From: Myxococcus stipitatus
Lineage (GTDB): Bacteria; Myxococcota; Myxococcia; Myxococcales; Myxococcaceae
Direction: 5' to 3'
Assembly: GCF_021412625.1 (NCBI RefSeq)
Contig: NZ_JAKCFI010000010.1
Location: 186,001-250,000 of the forward strand
Length of the DNA stretch: 64,000 nucleotides
The translations under genes were made by a program, and so were the position numbers. The notes under the pieces are model-generated. The model made no database searches. It had not been told where the DNA came from and worked only from the letters and a program-made list of their open reading frames with translations. Below are positions 45,462-54,184 of this stretch, one piece after another; position 1 is the first letter of the stretch; every line of letters starts with the position of its first letter.

Positions 45462-45472
45462 GCGGGGCTCAC
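45458..45472. terminator. Short convergent hairpin across two stop codons
   Basis: GTGAGC, a GGG loop and GCTCAC form a perfect 6-bp stem overlapping both the kinase stop and the opposing glycosyltransferase stop. With only seven bases between the genes, this is the only visible candidate for a shared terminator, but it is short. Confidence 0.3.
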
Positions 45473-46611
45473 TCCAACAGTCGTCGATAGGCGTCGAGAA
45501 CGATCCGGGTGTGGGCGCTCCACGTGAAGCGGGCCGCGCGCGACAGGCGGGACGCGAGCGAGGGGCCCGACCCGGGCTGGGTCAGCAGCGAGTCCACGGT
45601 CCGCGTCCAGTGGGCGATGTCCGCGACGGGGCTGTAGACGCAGGCCTCCGCGCCGACCTCCCGGAGGACGGGCAGGTCGCTGGCCACGACGGGCGCACCG
45701 CAGGCGAGCGCCTCGATGAGCGGGAGTCCGAAGCCCTCCGCCTCGCTCGTGAGGAGCACGGCGCTCGCGCGGCGGTACAGTCCGGCCAACGTGGCCCGCT
45801 CCTGTCGGCCCGGCTGGAGCAAGGCCTCCCGAATCCCCAGCCGCTTCACCAGCTCCTGTTGCTCCGCCGTCAGGCTCGCGCCCTGTTGCACGAGGCGAAG
45901 CTCGGGGTGGCGGGCACGCAGCTCGGCGAAGACCTGGAAGAGGACGTCCAGTCGCTTGCGGCGAATCGAGCTGCCCACGTGCAACAGGAAGGGACGGCCT
46001 CCCAGCGGCGCCAGCACCTCGTCGCTCCTGTCTCCAGGGACGGGCTCGACGCGGTACTCGGGAGACGCGCCATACGGGGCCCAGACGAGGCGGCGCGCGT
46101 CCACGAGGCCATGCGCGAGCAACTCCTCGCGAACGGCCCGCGTGGCGTGGAAGACGATGGCGGCGCGTCGCAGTCCTTCGAGCTGGAGGCGGGCCATCGT
46201 CCGGAACCAGGCGGGCCGTGGTTCTCGCTCGGGCTCGACCACCGAGCGGAAGGCGTCCAGGTCGTGGCAGAAGACGCCCGTGCGCGCGGCCGGCAAGGCG
46301 TGGACGAGCTGGGCGTAGGTGTGGTCGACCACGTGGAACGCCTCCGCCCGTGGCCTTGTCCGCAGGGCCTGGAGCGGATAGGCGCCGAAGCGGGTCAGGA
46401 GCCGGTCCGCATTGAACGCGGCGTTGCGTGTGCCCAGCCGTGGCAGTCCCCGGACGAGCTCGGGGATGCGGGGGCGCAGCGGGACGACGGAGACCTCCGA
46501 GGGGTGCGCGGACAGTCCCTCGAGGAGCGCCTCCCCCACGAGGTCCATGCTGGGCCAGCCCTCCTCGCGAGGGTCCATCAGCAGCGCGAGGCGGAAGGGG
46601 GAGGGAGACAT
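45469..46611 (-). CDS. Family 4 glycosyltransferase
   Basis: A 380-residue GT-B enzyme. FRLALLMDPREEGWPSMDLV at the N-terminus resembles mannosyltransferase-like GT4 proteins acting on lipid-linked glycans. FHVVDHTYAQLVHAL and VFCHDLDAFRSV follow. The donor domain has FLLHVGSSIRRKRLDVLFQV and SEAEGFGLPLIEALACGAPV, with VASDLPVLREVG. It is the last gene of a three-gene minus block (methyltransferase, glycosyltransferase, this gene), separated from the preceding one by 20 bases. Confidence 0.9.
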   Translation of the reverse strand: MSPSPFRLALLMDPREEGWPSMDLVGEALLEGLSAHPSEVSVVPLRPRIPELVRGLPRLGTRNAAFNADRLLTRFGAYPLQALRTRPRAEAFHVVDHTYAQLVHALPAARTGVFCHDLDAFRSVVEPEREPRPAWFRTMARLQLEGLRRAAIVFHATRAVREELLAHGLVDARRLVWAPYGASPEYRVEPVPGDRSDEVLAPLGGRPFLLHVGSSIRRKRLDVLFQVFAELRARHPELRLVQQGASLTAEQQELVKRLGIREALLQPGRQERATLAGLYRRASAVLLTSEAEGFGLPLIEALACGAPVVASDLPVLREVGAEACVYSPVADIAHWTRTVDSLLTQPGSGPSLASRLSRAARFTWSAHTRIVLDAYRRLLE

Positions 46612-46631
46612 CGCGAGCCGTTCCTCGGGGC

Positions 46632-47795
46632 CTACGTGGCGGGTGTCAGCAAGGTCTCGACCGTGCGCTCCAGTGAGAAGCGCTCACGGTAGAGTCGCGC
46701 GGCGCGCGCGCCCAGCTCGGCGCGCTGACCGGGATGGCCGAGGAGTCGTTCAGCGGTCTCGATGAGCACCTCCGGGGCGCCCTGGTCGACGAGCGCGACG
46801 GCTCCGGATTCGGCCCAGAGGGATTCGGTGAGGTGGCCCGTCATCGTGAGGATGGGGAGCCCGAGCGCGAGGCCGGCCATGGCGCTGGTGCGGCGGGTGC
46901 TGATGCCATCGGGGTATGGCTGGAGCAGCAGGTCCATGGCCGCCAGATGGGACGCGACGGCGTCGGGGGCCAGGTCGTCACGCGCGTGGAGTCGGTGCGA
47001 GAGGTCCCGGTGTCGCTTCGTCAGCGCCTCCGTGAACCGCCTGCTGCCTCGCCCGAGCAGCAATCCCTTGCGTCGGACATCCGCGCGCAGCAGGGGGACG
47101 AGGGCCTTCTCCAGCGCCTCCGTGATGTGCGGCCCATGGGTGCCGAAGTGTCCCAGCCAGGGGCCCTCGCCGAGCTCCGCGCGCGTTTGCTGGAGCGCCA
47201 GGGGGGGCACCTGCGTGGGGAGGTTGCTGGGGATGGGACACCACTCCGCGCGGGCGCGGGCGTGCGAGGGAAGGTGGTCCCGCCACGTCGGGATGGAGAC
47301 GAGGATGCGCGTCGCCGTGCCCGCGATTGTGCGCGCCATCACCCGCGTGACACCGGCGAGGAGCTGATGTCTGGGAGACGCGGTGAGGTGCCAGGGGTAG
47401 ACGATTTCGTGGAAGAAGACCCACCGCTCGTCCCGGCGCCGCGACGCGAACCAGGCGCACAGCGGCAGGTTCATCGCCTTCAGTCCGAAGGCGTGGGGCA
47501 CGTACTGGAGCAGCAGCCGGCGCGGGGACGGACACCGCTCCAGCTCTCGGGTCAGATAGGGCAGGCCCAGGGGCGTGAAGAGCCGGGGATGGCGGTGGAC
47601 GGTGACGCCTTCCTCGTCGCGCGCGCCGGAGTCGTCACCGGGAGCCCAGACGTGGACCCGCTGTCCGCGCTGTGCGAGGGCCCGCGCCACGAGCGCCGTG
47701 TAATCGCTGACGCCGCCCGGATGCGGTGGGTACTCCCCGGTGAGCAGGTGCCAGGAGACCGCGGTCGGGTCATGTCCTACGTCGGGAGAGGCCAC
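46632..47795 (-). CDS. Family 4 glycosyltransferase
   Basis: A 387-residue GT-B enzyme. WHLLTGEYPPHPGGVSDYTA carries the PPxxGG acceptor loop. HLGH-type spacing is seen in GPWLGHFGTHGPHITEALEK, and the donor half ends LLLQPYPDGISTRRTSAMAG with a less usual motif in place of the FGxxxxEAxAxG signature, so donor contacts may differ from its neighbours. It starts three bases after the methyltransferase stop, implying coupled translation. Its role is presumably one sugar of the repeat unit. Confidence 0.85.
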   Translation of the reverse strand: MASPDVGHDPTAVSWHLLTGEYPPHPGGVSDYTALVARALAQRGQRVHVWAPGDDSGARDEEGVTVHRHPRLFTPLGLPYLTRELERCPSPRRLLLQYVPHAFGLKAMNLPLCAWFASRRRDERWVFFHEIVYPWHLTASPRHQLLAGVTRVMARTIAGTATRILVSIPTWRDHLPSHARARAEWCPIPSNLPTQVPPLALQQTRAELGEGPWLGHFGTHGPHITEALEKALVPLLRADVRRKGLLLGRGSRRFTEALTKRHRDLSHRLHARDDLAPDAVASHLAAMDLLLQPYPDGISTRRTSAMAGLALGLPILTMTGHLTESLWAESGAVALVDQGAPEVLIETAERLLGHPGQRAELGARAARLYRERFSLERTVETLLTPAT

Positions 47796-47798
47796 TGC

Positions 47799-48467
47799 TC
47801 AGGACGCTTCCATGTCGCGGACGGCGAGGAGCTGGAAGGCGTGTTGGGGGAAGCGCGTCGCGAAGGGCTCGGTGAGGATGGACAGCCGGCTGCCGAGTCG
47901 CGAGGGCCGCACGGTGGGGAGGGCGAAGTCCCCGCGCAGGGGCTTCCAGCCGCTCATGCCGGTGACGCGGTAGCCGCGCAGCTCGAAGTCGTAGACCTCC
48001 CAGCCCGAGCGGTGGAGCTGGTGGACGTTGTTGTCCCAGACGTCCTGGGGGAGGAAGCCATTCGGCGTGAAGATGATGACGCGCTTGCGCGCCAGCGACT
48101 CCATCATCTCCATGAGCCGGTAGCCTTCCGGCTTCTCGAAGTGCTCGATGACGTCCAGGGCGATGACGGCGTCGAAGCTCTTGGGCGCGAAGCGCTGGCC
48201 GATGTCCATCAGCTCCATGCAGTGGTACTCGTGGTGGAGCCTGGCGGCGCGGCTGCGCTCGATGCTCACGGCGTAGCCGTCCACGCCCACCGTGTGCGGA
48301 ATCCGGTGCCCGCATCGGCCCAGGGGGGAGTTCGCTCCACAGCCGACGTCGAGCACGCTCTCGCAGGAGCCCTCCAGTTCCTCCCGCAGGGTGCGGTGGA
48401 AGACCTCGTGCTCGCCGACGAGCACCTCGCGCTTGAGAAACCGGAAGAGGGACTGGCTCGCGGGCAT
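47799..48467 (-). CDS. SAM-dependent class I methyltransferase
   Basis: A 222-residue cytosolic enzyme. SAM-binding motif I reads SVLDVGCGANSPLGRCG; FDAVIALDVIEHFEKPEGY is motif II/III of the Methyltransf_11/23 type; VIIFTPNGFLPQD and HQLHRSGWEVYDFELRGYRV are the C-terminal substrate part. It probably O-methylates a sugar of the lipid-linked repeat or its cap. ATG 48467 is chosen because homology begins soon after it; an in-frame upstream extension to 48521 is unlikely. It is first in the minus block and diverges from the flippase gene. Confidence 0.82.
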   Translation of the reverse strand: MPASQSLFRFLKREVLVGEHEVFHRTLREELEGSCESVLDVGCGANSPLGRCGHRIPHTVGVDGYAVSIERSRAARLHHEYHCMELMDIGQRFAPKSFDAVIALDVIEHFEKPEGYRLMEMMESLARKRVIIFTPNGFLPQDVWDNNVHQLHRSGWEVYDFELRGYRVTGMSGWKPLRGDFALPTVRPSRLGSRLSILTEPFATRFPQHAFQLLAVRDMEAS

Positions 48468-48704
48468 CGGGGGGACCGTAGCGCTGGGACTTCCCAGGTG
48501 GCAACGACTCACACACGCCACTCACCGGGCGGCCGGACAGGCCCTCCCGAGCCAGGGTCGTGTGGCCGACGGGGGTTCCCGCGTTGCTTGTAGGGGGGGA
48601 GGCCCCCCGGTAGCATTCCAGCCGCCCATCGCCGAGCGCGAGGGTCGCCGTCCGCTGTGGGCCGGCCCTGTTCTCGATGGCCCTGTGTCGGGCCGCACTG
48701 TGTG
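48468..48704. promoter_or_regulatory. Divergent intergenic region between methyltransferase and flippase
   Basis: These 237 bases separate two divergent genes of the polysaccharide locus and should contain both promoters. No coding sequence or clear consensus element is visible; it is GC-rich with several short GGCC palindromes. Confidence 0.35.
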
Positions 48705-50225
48705 ATGAACGCGACCGCGGCACCCGAGGTGAGCGCTGGCGAGGTGAAGTCCCGTGCCTTGAAGGGCATGGTCGTGCTCATTGCGCGGACCCTCGCCTCA
48801 CAGGGGTTGCGCGTGGTGAGCGCGCTGGCGCTCTCCCGCATGCTGTTCCCCGCGGACTACGGCCTCTTCGGCATCGTCGCGTACGCGGCCTCGCTGGGCG
48901 TGTTCCTGGGGGACCTGGGGCTGAGCGCGGCGTTGGTGCGCCAGCCGCACGAGCCCACGCGGGACGAGACCTTCACCATCTTCTGGTGTCACCAGGCGCT
49001 CACCGCGCTCATCGTCGCGGCTGTCTGCGCGCTCGCGCCCCGGCTCACGGAGGGCTACGCGCTGGGCACGGAAGCGGTGCCCATGGTGTGGGTGATGGCG
49101 CTGACGTTGTTCCTGTCTTCGCTGCGAGTGATTCCCCTGATGGCCCTGGAGCGCGCGCTCGCCTTCCCCGCGATTGCCCGCGCGGAGCTGGTGGAGAACG
49201 TGGCGCAGGTGGCCTGCACCATCGGCCTGGCGGCCCTGGGGTGTGGGGCGTGGGCGCTGGTGATGGGCTCGGTGGTCCGAGGCGTGGTGGGGCTGGGATG
49301 CATCTGGTGGGCATCGCCCTGGCGCCCGGTGGGCGCGTTCCGCCTGGACGTGCTGCGGCGTCTGGTGGGATTCGGGCTGGCGTTCCAGCTTCCTCCGTTG
49401 GTGGCGGCGCTGGTGGCGGGGTGGGTGCCGCTGATGGTGGGGGCGGTGCTCGGCAAGGAGGCGGTGGGGCTGGTGAACTGGGCCTGGGCGCTGGCCTCCA
49501 CGTCGATGATCCTCAGCGCGGTCCTCAACCGTGTCGCCTTCCCGGCCTACTGCCGGTTGCAGGAGGACCCCGTCGGCTTCGCGGCGTACCTGAAGACCTC
49601 GCTGCGGAGGCTGTCGGCGGGGCTGCTCGCGGCGATTCCCCTGGGGGTCCTCGGCATGCCGGTGCTGGTGCCACTCTTCTTCGGCGCGCGGTGGGCGCCA
49701 GCGGTGCCGCTGGTGCAGTGGTTCTGCCTGGAGTGCCTCGTCGTCACGCTGACAGGGCTGTTGGCCACGGCGCAGAACGCGGGCGGGCGTCCGTGGGAGC
49801 GGCTGGTGGTCGTGGTGGGCGTGGGCGCGGCGAAGTGGGGCCTGGGGACGTGGGTGCTGTATCGCTTCGGCCTGGAGGGGATAGGCCCGGTGGGGCTGGG
49901 GCTCGCGCTGGTGGAGATCTGGGTGACCGCGTGGCGTGTGTCGCGGCTCAACCCCGCGCTGCGGGGGCTGGTGTTCCAGGTGGTGGAGCCATTGCTCTCC
50001 GTGGGGGCGCTCTTGGGGGTGGCGAGCGGGATCGCACGGATGCTGGTCCCCGAGGACGCCTGGCTGCGCTGGGGGGCGGGAGGGGCGCTGTTCCTGTTGC
50101 TGGTCCTGGCGCGGGAGTGGATTCCTGGATTGCGCTCGCTCCTGGGCGAGCTTCGCGACATCCTGGCGTTCGTGAGGGAGCGGAGGGCCGCGCGCGCGAC
50201 GGCCTCGCCGCACCCGGCATCGTGA
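48705..50225 (+). CDS. wzx: Wzx-type lipid-linked oligosaccharide flippase
   Basis: A 506-residue inner-membrane protein with about 12-14 helices of the MATE/MVF polysaccharide-transporter fold. The first cytoplasmic segment and TM1, KGMVVLIARTLASQGLRVVS, and FPADYGLFGIVAYAASLGVF are typical of the PST flippase family (PF13440/PF01943). LGDLGLSAALVRQ is also characteristic. Wzx moves undecaprenyl-PP-linked repeat units across the inner membrane for Wzy. ATG 48705 gives a short cytoplasmic N-terminus; no strong ribosome site is visible. It heads a plus-strand block followed closely by two family 2 glycosyltransferases (10 and 11 bases apart). Confidence 0.9.
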   Translation: MNATAAPEVSAGEVKSRALKGMVVLIARTLASQGLRVVSALALSRMLFPADYGLFGIVAYAASLGVFLGDLGLSAALVRQPHEPTRDETFTIFWCHQALTALIVAAVCALAPRLTEGYALGTEAVPMVWVMALTLFLSSLRVIPLMALERALAFPAIARAELVENVAQVACTIGLAALGCGAWALVMGSVVRGVVGLGCIWWASPWRPVGAFRLDVLRRLVGFGLAFQLPPLVAALVAGWVPLMVGAVLGKEAVGLVNWAWALASTSMILSAVLNRVAFPAYCRLQEDPVGFAAYLKTSLRRLSAGLLAAIPLGVLGMPVLVPLFFGARWAPAVPLVQWFCLECLVVTLTGLLATAQNAGGRPWERLVVVVGVGAAKWGLGTWVLYRFGLEGIGPVGLGLALVEIWVTAWRVSRLNPALRGLVFQVVEPLLSVGALLGVASGIARMLVPEDAWLRWGAGGALFLLLVLAREWIPGLRSLLGELRDILAFVRERRAARATASPHPAS

Positions 50226-50235
50226 GAGGCAGTCG

Positions 50236-51186
50236 ATGACGAAGCCCGACCTGGTCATCTCCATCGTCAACCACAGCAACCCCGAGCTGCTCCACGACTG
50301 CCTGCGCACGCTGTACGCGACGACGCGCGAGGTGAGCTTCGAGGTGTGGATCGTCGACAACGCCACGGATGGGCGCGGCGTGGAGGCGATGCGGCGCGAC
50401 TTCCCCCAGGTGCGCTGGCTTTTCAACACCGAGCGCAAGGGCTTCTCCGCCAATCACAACCAGGTGCTGCGTCAGGCGCAGGGGCGCTACATCTGCATCT
50501 TCAACGACGACACCATCGTCCACGAAGGGGCGTTCGATTCGCTGGTCCGTTTCATGGATGAGAACCCGCGCGTGGGGATGGCGGGCGCGCGGCTCTTGAA
50601 CGCGGATGGCACCATCCAGAACTGCACCTTCCGGGACATGTCGTTGCCGGGGCAGCTGTTCGACCTGGTGTTCCTGCCCCGCCCGCTGCACTTCCTGAAG
50701 CGGATGGAGATCGACCCCGCGCAGTACGGGCACGAGGAGGCCCGGGTGCGCTGGGTGCTGGGCGCGTGCATCGCCGTGCGAGAGGAGACGTTGGCGGAGG
50801 TGGGGCTGCTCGATGAGCAGCTCTCGCCGCTGGGCAACACGGAGGACACGGACTGGTGTGTCCGGGCGTGGAAGGCGGGCTGGGAGGTGGCCTTCTGTCC
50901 CGAGGCGGTGATTACGCACCTGTCGAGCCGCTCGTTCCGTCCCTCGGCGACGGGACCGGACAAGGTGCGCATCGAGCTGTGGCGCACGCGGGTGGCGTAC
51001 TTCCGCAAGCACCACGGCCCGCTGCACGAGTGGGCGATGCGCGCCATCCTGGTGGGGACGCTGCCCTACAACGCGCTGGTGCTGACGCAGACACTGTTGC
51101 GTGGGCGGATGGCGCCGGCTGAATACAGACGTCAGCTCTCCACCTTCCTGCGCATCTCCGAGATGGGGCTGCGGGCCCGGGTGTGA
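50236..51186 (+). CDS. Family 2 glycosyltransferase (rhamnosyltransferase-like)
   Basis: A 316-residue GT-A enzyme. Opening VISIVNHSNPELLHDCLRTL and VWIVDNATDG give the nucleotide-binding strand; YICIFNDDTIVHEGAFDSLV is the DxD metal site; MAGARLLNADGTIQ and VLGACIAVREETLAEVGLLD with EDTDWCVRAWKAGW form the acceptor and catalytic (ED) motifs. This is the layout of dTDP-rhamnosyl- or galactofuranosyl-type GT2 proteins. It lies 10 bases after wzx. The donor is a guess; the GT2 family is clear. Confidence 0.9.
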   Translation: MTKPDLVISIVNHSNPELLHDCLRTLYATTREVSFEVWIVDNATDGRGVEAMRRDFPQVRWLFNTERKGFSANHNQVLRQAQGRYICIFNDDTIVHEGAFDSLVRFMDENPRVGMAGARLLNADGTIQNCTFRDMSLPGQLFDLVFLPRPLHFLKRMEIDPAQYGHEEARVRWVLGACIAVREETLAEVGLLDEQLSPLGNTEDTDWCVRAWKAGWEVAFCPEAVITHLSSRSFRPSATGPDKVRIELWRTRVAYFRKHHGPLHEWAMRAILVGTLPYNALVLTQTLLRGRMAPAEYRRQLSTFLRISEMGLRARV

Positions 51187-51197
51187 GGTCCGCGCGC

Positions 51198-52124
51198 ATG
51201 CCGTTCTTCTCGGTCGTCATCCCGACGTACAACCGGGCCCGTCTGCTGGAGCGGACGCTGGCGTCGGTGTTCGCGCAGGAGGAGACGGACTACGAGGTCA
51301 TCGTCGTGGACGATGGCTCCACGGATGACACGTTGGACATGCTCGCGAGTCTGGGGGAGCGCGTGCGGGTGCTGAGGCAGCGCAACGCCGGCCCCGGTGC
51401 CGCGCGCAACCAGGGCATCCAGGCCGCCCTGGGCGAGTACGTGGTGTTCCTGGACAGCGATGACCTGTGGTTCCCGTGGACGCTCGCGGTGTATCGGCAG
51501 GTGCTGCGCGAGCAGGGCCAGCCCACGGTGGTGATGGGGACTGCGGAGTCGTTCCACGACGAGGAGACCTTGTCTCGCGTCACCCGCGAGCCGGTGCGCG
51601 TCGTGTGCTTCGATGACTATCTCGCGAGCGCGAGGGACCGGACGCCGCGCACGGCGTGTGTCCTGGCGGTGCGGACCGAGGCGCTCCGACGGGTGGAGGG
51701 GTTCACGCCGCTGCGCATCGTCGCGGAGGACTACGACCTGTTGTTCCGCCTGGGGACGGAGCCGGGCTTCGCCTGGGTGCGTTCACCCGTAATGGTGGGC
51801 TACCGGAAGCACCCGGGTTCCGAGTCCACGATGCTGGAGGCGACCCACGAGGGCATGGCCTATCAGCTGACCCAGGAGCGGCTCGGTCGTTATCCGGGGG
51901 GAACCGAGCGGCGGCGCGAGCGTCTGGAGATGCTGCTCTACGCCACGCGCCACGTCTCGCATGTGCTGGTGGACCATCGACGGATGTCCCTCGCGATGGA
52001 CCTCTATCGCCGAGGGCTGGCCTTCCATCTGGAGGTTCCGCGCTGGAGGTATCTGCTCGGGTTCCTCCCGAAGCTCGTCGTGCGAGGGTTGCTCCAACGG
52101 AGCCCGTCGCGCCAACGCGAGTGA
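51198..52124 (+). CDS. Family 2 glycosyltransferase
   Basis: A 308-residue GT-A enzyme. ATG 51198 has GAGG nine bases in front and is preferred to GTG 51183, which would overlap the preceding stop and add five residues. FFSVVIPTYNRARLLERTLA, YEVIVVDDGSTDDTLDML and YVVFLDSDDLWFP are the three standard GT2 motifs, the last being the DxD. EDYDLLFRLG is the catalytic ED. The C-terminal ~80 residues are basic and may hold a peripheral membrane helix (RWRYLLGFLPKLVVRGLL). It is the last glycosyltransferase of the locus; the ROK kinase follows about 180 bases later. Confidence 0.9.
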   Translation: MPFFSVVIPTYNRARLLERTLASVFAQEETDYEVIVVDDGSTDDTLDMLASLGERVRVLRQRNAGPGAARNQGIQAALGEYVVFLDSDDLWFPWTLAVYRQVLREQGQPTVVMGTAESFHDEETLSRVTREPVRVVCFDDYLASARDRTPRTACVLAVRTEALRRVEGFTPLRIVAEDYDLLFRLGTEPGFAWVRSPVMVGYRKHPGSESTMLEATHEGMAYQLTQERLGRYPGGTERRRERLEMLLYATRHVSHVLVDHRRMSLAMDLYRRGLAFHLEVPRWRYLLGFLPKLVVRGLLQRSPSRQRE

Positions 52125-52305
52125 GGGCCGTTTCGAGGCTGGCCCTGGAGAGGCGCGAGTCCTCGCCTGGTCGTGTGCCCCTGATGCCGATGGGCGCTGA
52201 CGCTCCCCTGCACCGTGAGTGGGCGGGTGTCGATACCCCGTCCGGGGCTGCGCATCTTCCCCGGAGGACCAGGGAGGCGCGCCCGCGCGCTTCGGGAGGT
52301 ACGCC

Positions 52306-53331
52306 ATGGGGGCGCCGCGCGCGCTGGAGACAGGAGATGGTCGGAGCAGGCGGGCCCACGGCAGGGTGAGGGCCTGGGGGGGCATCGACCTGGGCGGGAC
52401 GAAGATCGAAGCCGTCGTCATCGGCCCGGATGGGCGTCCCATCGGGCATGCCCGCCATCCCACTCCCGTGGAGGGCGAGCCCGACGACGTGGTGCGGGAG
52501 ATGTACGGCGCACTGGAGGAGGCCTCCCGGGCGGCGGGGCTGACCTCGAGGATGCTCGTGGGCGTGGGGGTGGGGGCTCCGGGGGCCGTGGATCGCAAGG
52601 CGGGAACCCTGGCGCGAGTGAGCAACGTGGGGAAGGGCTGGGTGGAGCCCTATCCGATGGCGAGTGACCTGGCGGACCTCGCGCACAGGCCCGTCGTGCT
52701 CGGCAATGACGTCCAGGTCGCCGTGGCCGCAGAGTACCGCCTGGGCGCGGGGCGTCCCTATCGCTCGGTCCTGGGCGTCTGGTGGGGCACGGGGATCGGG
52801 GGCGGCTTGATACTGGACGGAGTCCCGTGGATTGGACGGGGGGCCGCGGGCGAAGTCGGCCACATGGTGGTGAAGCCGGATGGCGCTCGGTGTGGCTGTG
52901 GCCGTCGTGGCTGTCTGGAGGCCTATGCGGGACGCGCCAACATGGAGCGCGAGGCGCGCAAGGCCGCGAACGCCGGTGAAAAGACCGAACTCTTCGAGTT
53001 GATGCGAAAGAAGGACCGTCCCCGGCTGACGAGCAGCATCTGGATGAAGGCGCTCAAGGATGAGGATGCGCTGGCAACCCGGCTCATCGACCGTGCCATC
53101 CGGATGATGGGCGTGGGGATTGCATCGGCCATCAACCTGACAGATGTCGGAGCAGTCATCCTGGGCGGAGGACTGGGGACTCGCCTTGGCCCTACATATG
53201 CAAAGCGACTATTCCACGCCATGCACCCCCACGTCTTCGCCGTGGAACGCCAGCCCCCCGTATGTGTGGCTGCACTCGGGGAGCTGTCGGGCGCTATCGG
53301 GGCGGCCTTGCTCTCCGAGTTCTTTCAGTAA
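52306..53331 (+). CDS. ROK family sugar kinase (glucokinase-like)
   Basis: A 341-residue enzyme. ATG 52306 is six bases after GGAGG. The phosphate loop is GGIDLGGTKIEAVVIG; GVGVGAPGAVD and VLGNDVQVAVAAEY hold the catalytic Asp; the ROK zinc motif reads CGCGRRGCLEAYAG. GTGIGGGLILDG and ILGGGLGTRLG complete the ATP site. It phosphorylates glucose or a related hexose or N-acetylhexosamine and could feed sugar-phosphate into nucleotide-sugar synthesis for the adjacent locus. A DNA-binding HTH, present in ROK repressors, is absent, so it is a kinase rather than a regulator. Substrate is not fixed by sequence. Confidence 0.88.
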   Translation: MGAPRALETGDGRSRRAHGRVRAWGGIDLGGTKIEAVVIGPDGRPIGHARHPTPVEGEPDDVVREMYGALEEASRAAGLTSRMLVGVGVGAPGAVDRKAGTLARVSNVGKGWVEPYPMASDLADLAHRPVVLGNDVQVAVAAEYRLGAGRPYRSVLGVWWGTGIGGGLILDGVPWIGRGAAGEVGHMVVKPDGARCGCGRRGCLEAYAGRANMEREARKAANAGEKTELFELMRKKDRPRLTSSIWMKALKDEDALATRLIDRAIRMMGVGIASAINLTDVGAVILGGGLGTRLGPTYAKRLFHAMHPHVFAVERQPPVCVAALGELSGAIGAALLSEFFQ

Positions 53332-53620
53332 GCAGTAAGGAAGCCCGACGGACATTGAGTTGCTGTTGGTTTGCGGATTTGTCTTGAATTGGCCGGCCCG
53401 GGACCCGTGGTTCGTGTGTGGAGCGCGAACCAGTGGTGCGGCGTGGCAGGGATGCAAGTCATTTCTTGCTCATGGTTGATTCACGAGTTTTTCGTGAGAC
53501 GCTCATGACACTGTTCCCTGTCGACGGTGTCAGTCCCCGAAGATAGAGTGTTCAAATTGGACCGTTCGACAAGGGCAATCATTCGTGCGCCCCGGTCCAC
53601 GACTTTCCAGGGAGCGACTG
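53332..53620. other. 289-base AT-richer intergenic region with two hairpins
   Basis: No gene is visible between the ROK stop and the small lipoprotein start. Two hairpins lie here. TCACGA/TCGTGA (53481-53497) has a GTTTT loop. TGACACTGTT/GACGGTGTCA (53506-53532) has 10 paired positions including two wobbles and a 7-base loop. They could end the ROK transcript or form a structured leader of the downstream genes. The composition is visibly less GC-rich than the genes on either side. Confidence 0.4.
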
Positions 53621-54043
53621 ATGGTCTGGATGCACCGCCGAGTGGCTGGAGCTGTCGGGATTCGTGGCAATGGAAGGCTTTCGGCCTTCTGGATATTCCT
53701 GGCGGTGGGAGGGCTCTGGGGATGCGAGCCGGTACAGGACTCCGCGAGTGATGATTCCGCTCCCCTCGCCGACCCAAGCCCCGTGGTTCGCGAGTGGCGT
53801 CCGGCGCCCACGACGAAGCCCGCGGTCAAGCAGTTCGGGGAGGACTGCGGCGCGCATGGTGGCGCGGAATGCGTGAGTGGGGTGTGCATCCATGCGCGTG
53901 CATCCCGCGGGAGTGGCTATGTGTGCAGCGCTCGCTGTCAGTCTGAGACGGACTGTTCGAAAGGCTGGCGGTGCGTGAGCGTGTTGCCGGGGTCGAAGGA
54001 GGCGGTTTGCATGCCGCCGAAGGAGTCTCCTCCGGCGCGGTGA
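53621..54043 (+). CDS. Small cysteine-rich lipoprotein
   Basis: A 140-residue exported protein. ATG 53621 has GGAG six bases before it. A long signal region ends AVGGLWGC, with the lipidated cysteine at residue 35. After a Ser/Asp/Pro linker, the C-terminal ~65 residues have eight cysteines in a tight pattern (GEDCGAHGGAECVSGVCIHA, CSARCQSETDCSKGWRCVS), the layout of a disulfide-bonded myxobacterial cysteine-rich domain. It lies 141 bases before the RHS gene on the same strand and could be an accessory factor for it or an unrelated surface protein. No family name is certain. Confidence 0.6.
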   Translation: MVWMHRRVAGAVGIRGNGRLSAFWIFLAVGGLWGCEPVQDSASDDSAPLADPSPVVREWRPAPTTKPAVKQFGEDCGAHGGAECVSGVCIHARASRGSGYVCSARCQSETDCSKGWRCVSVLPGSKEAVCMPPKESPPAR

Positions 54044-54184
54044 ACGCGTTGTCGTGAAGTCTTCCCAGGATTGGGTCGAGAAGTGTGGGCGTCGCCTGCA
54101 AGGGGACTCCTTTGTCCTCGAGTCTTGTCCTGGGCGGATGTGGTCGTTGGTGTCGTGAAGGTTGTCCAACGAATGGGGTCTGTG

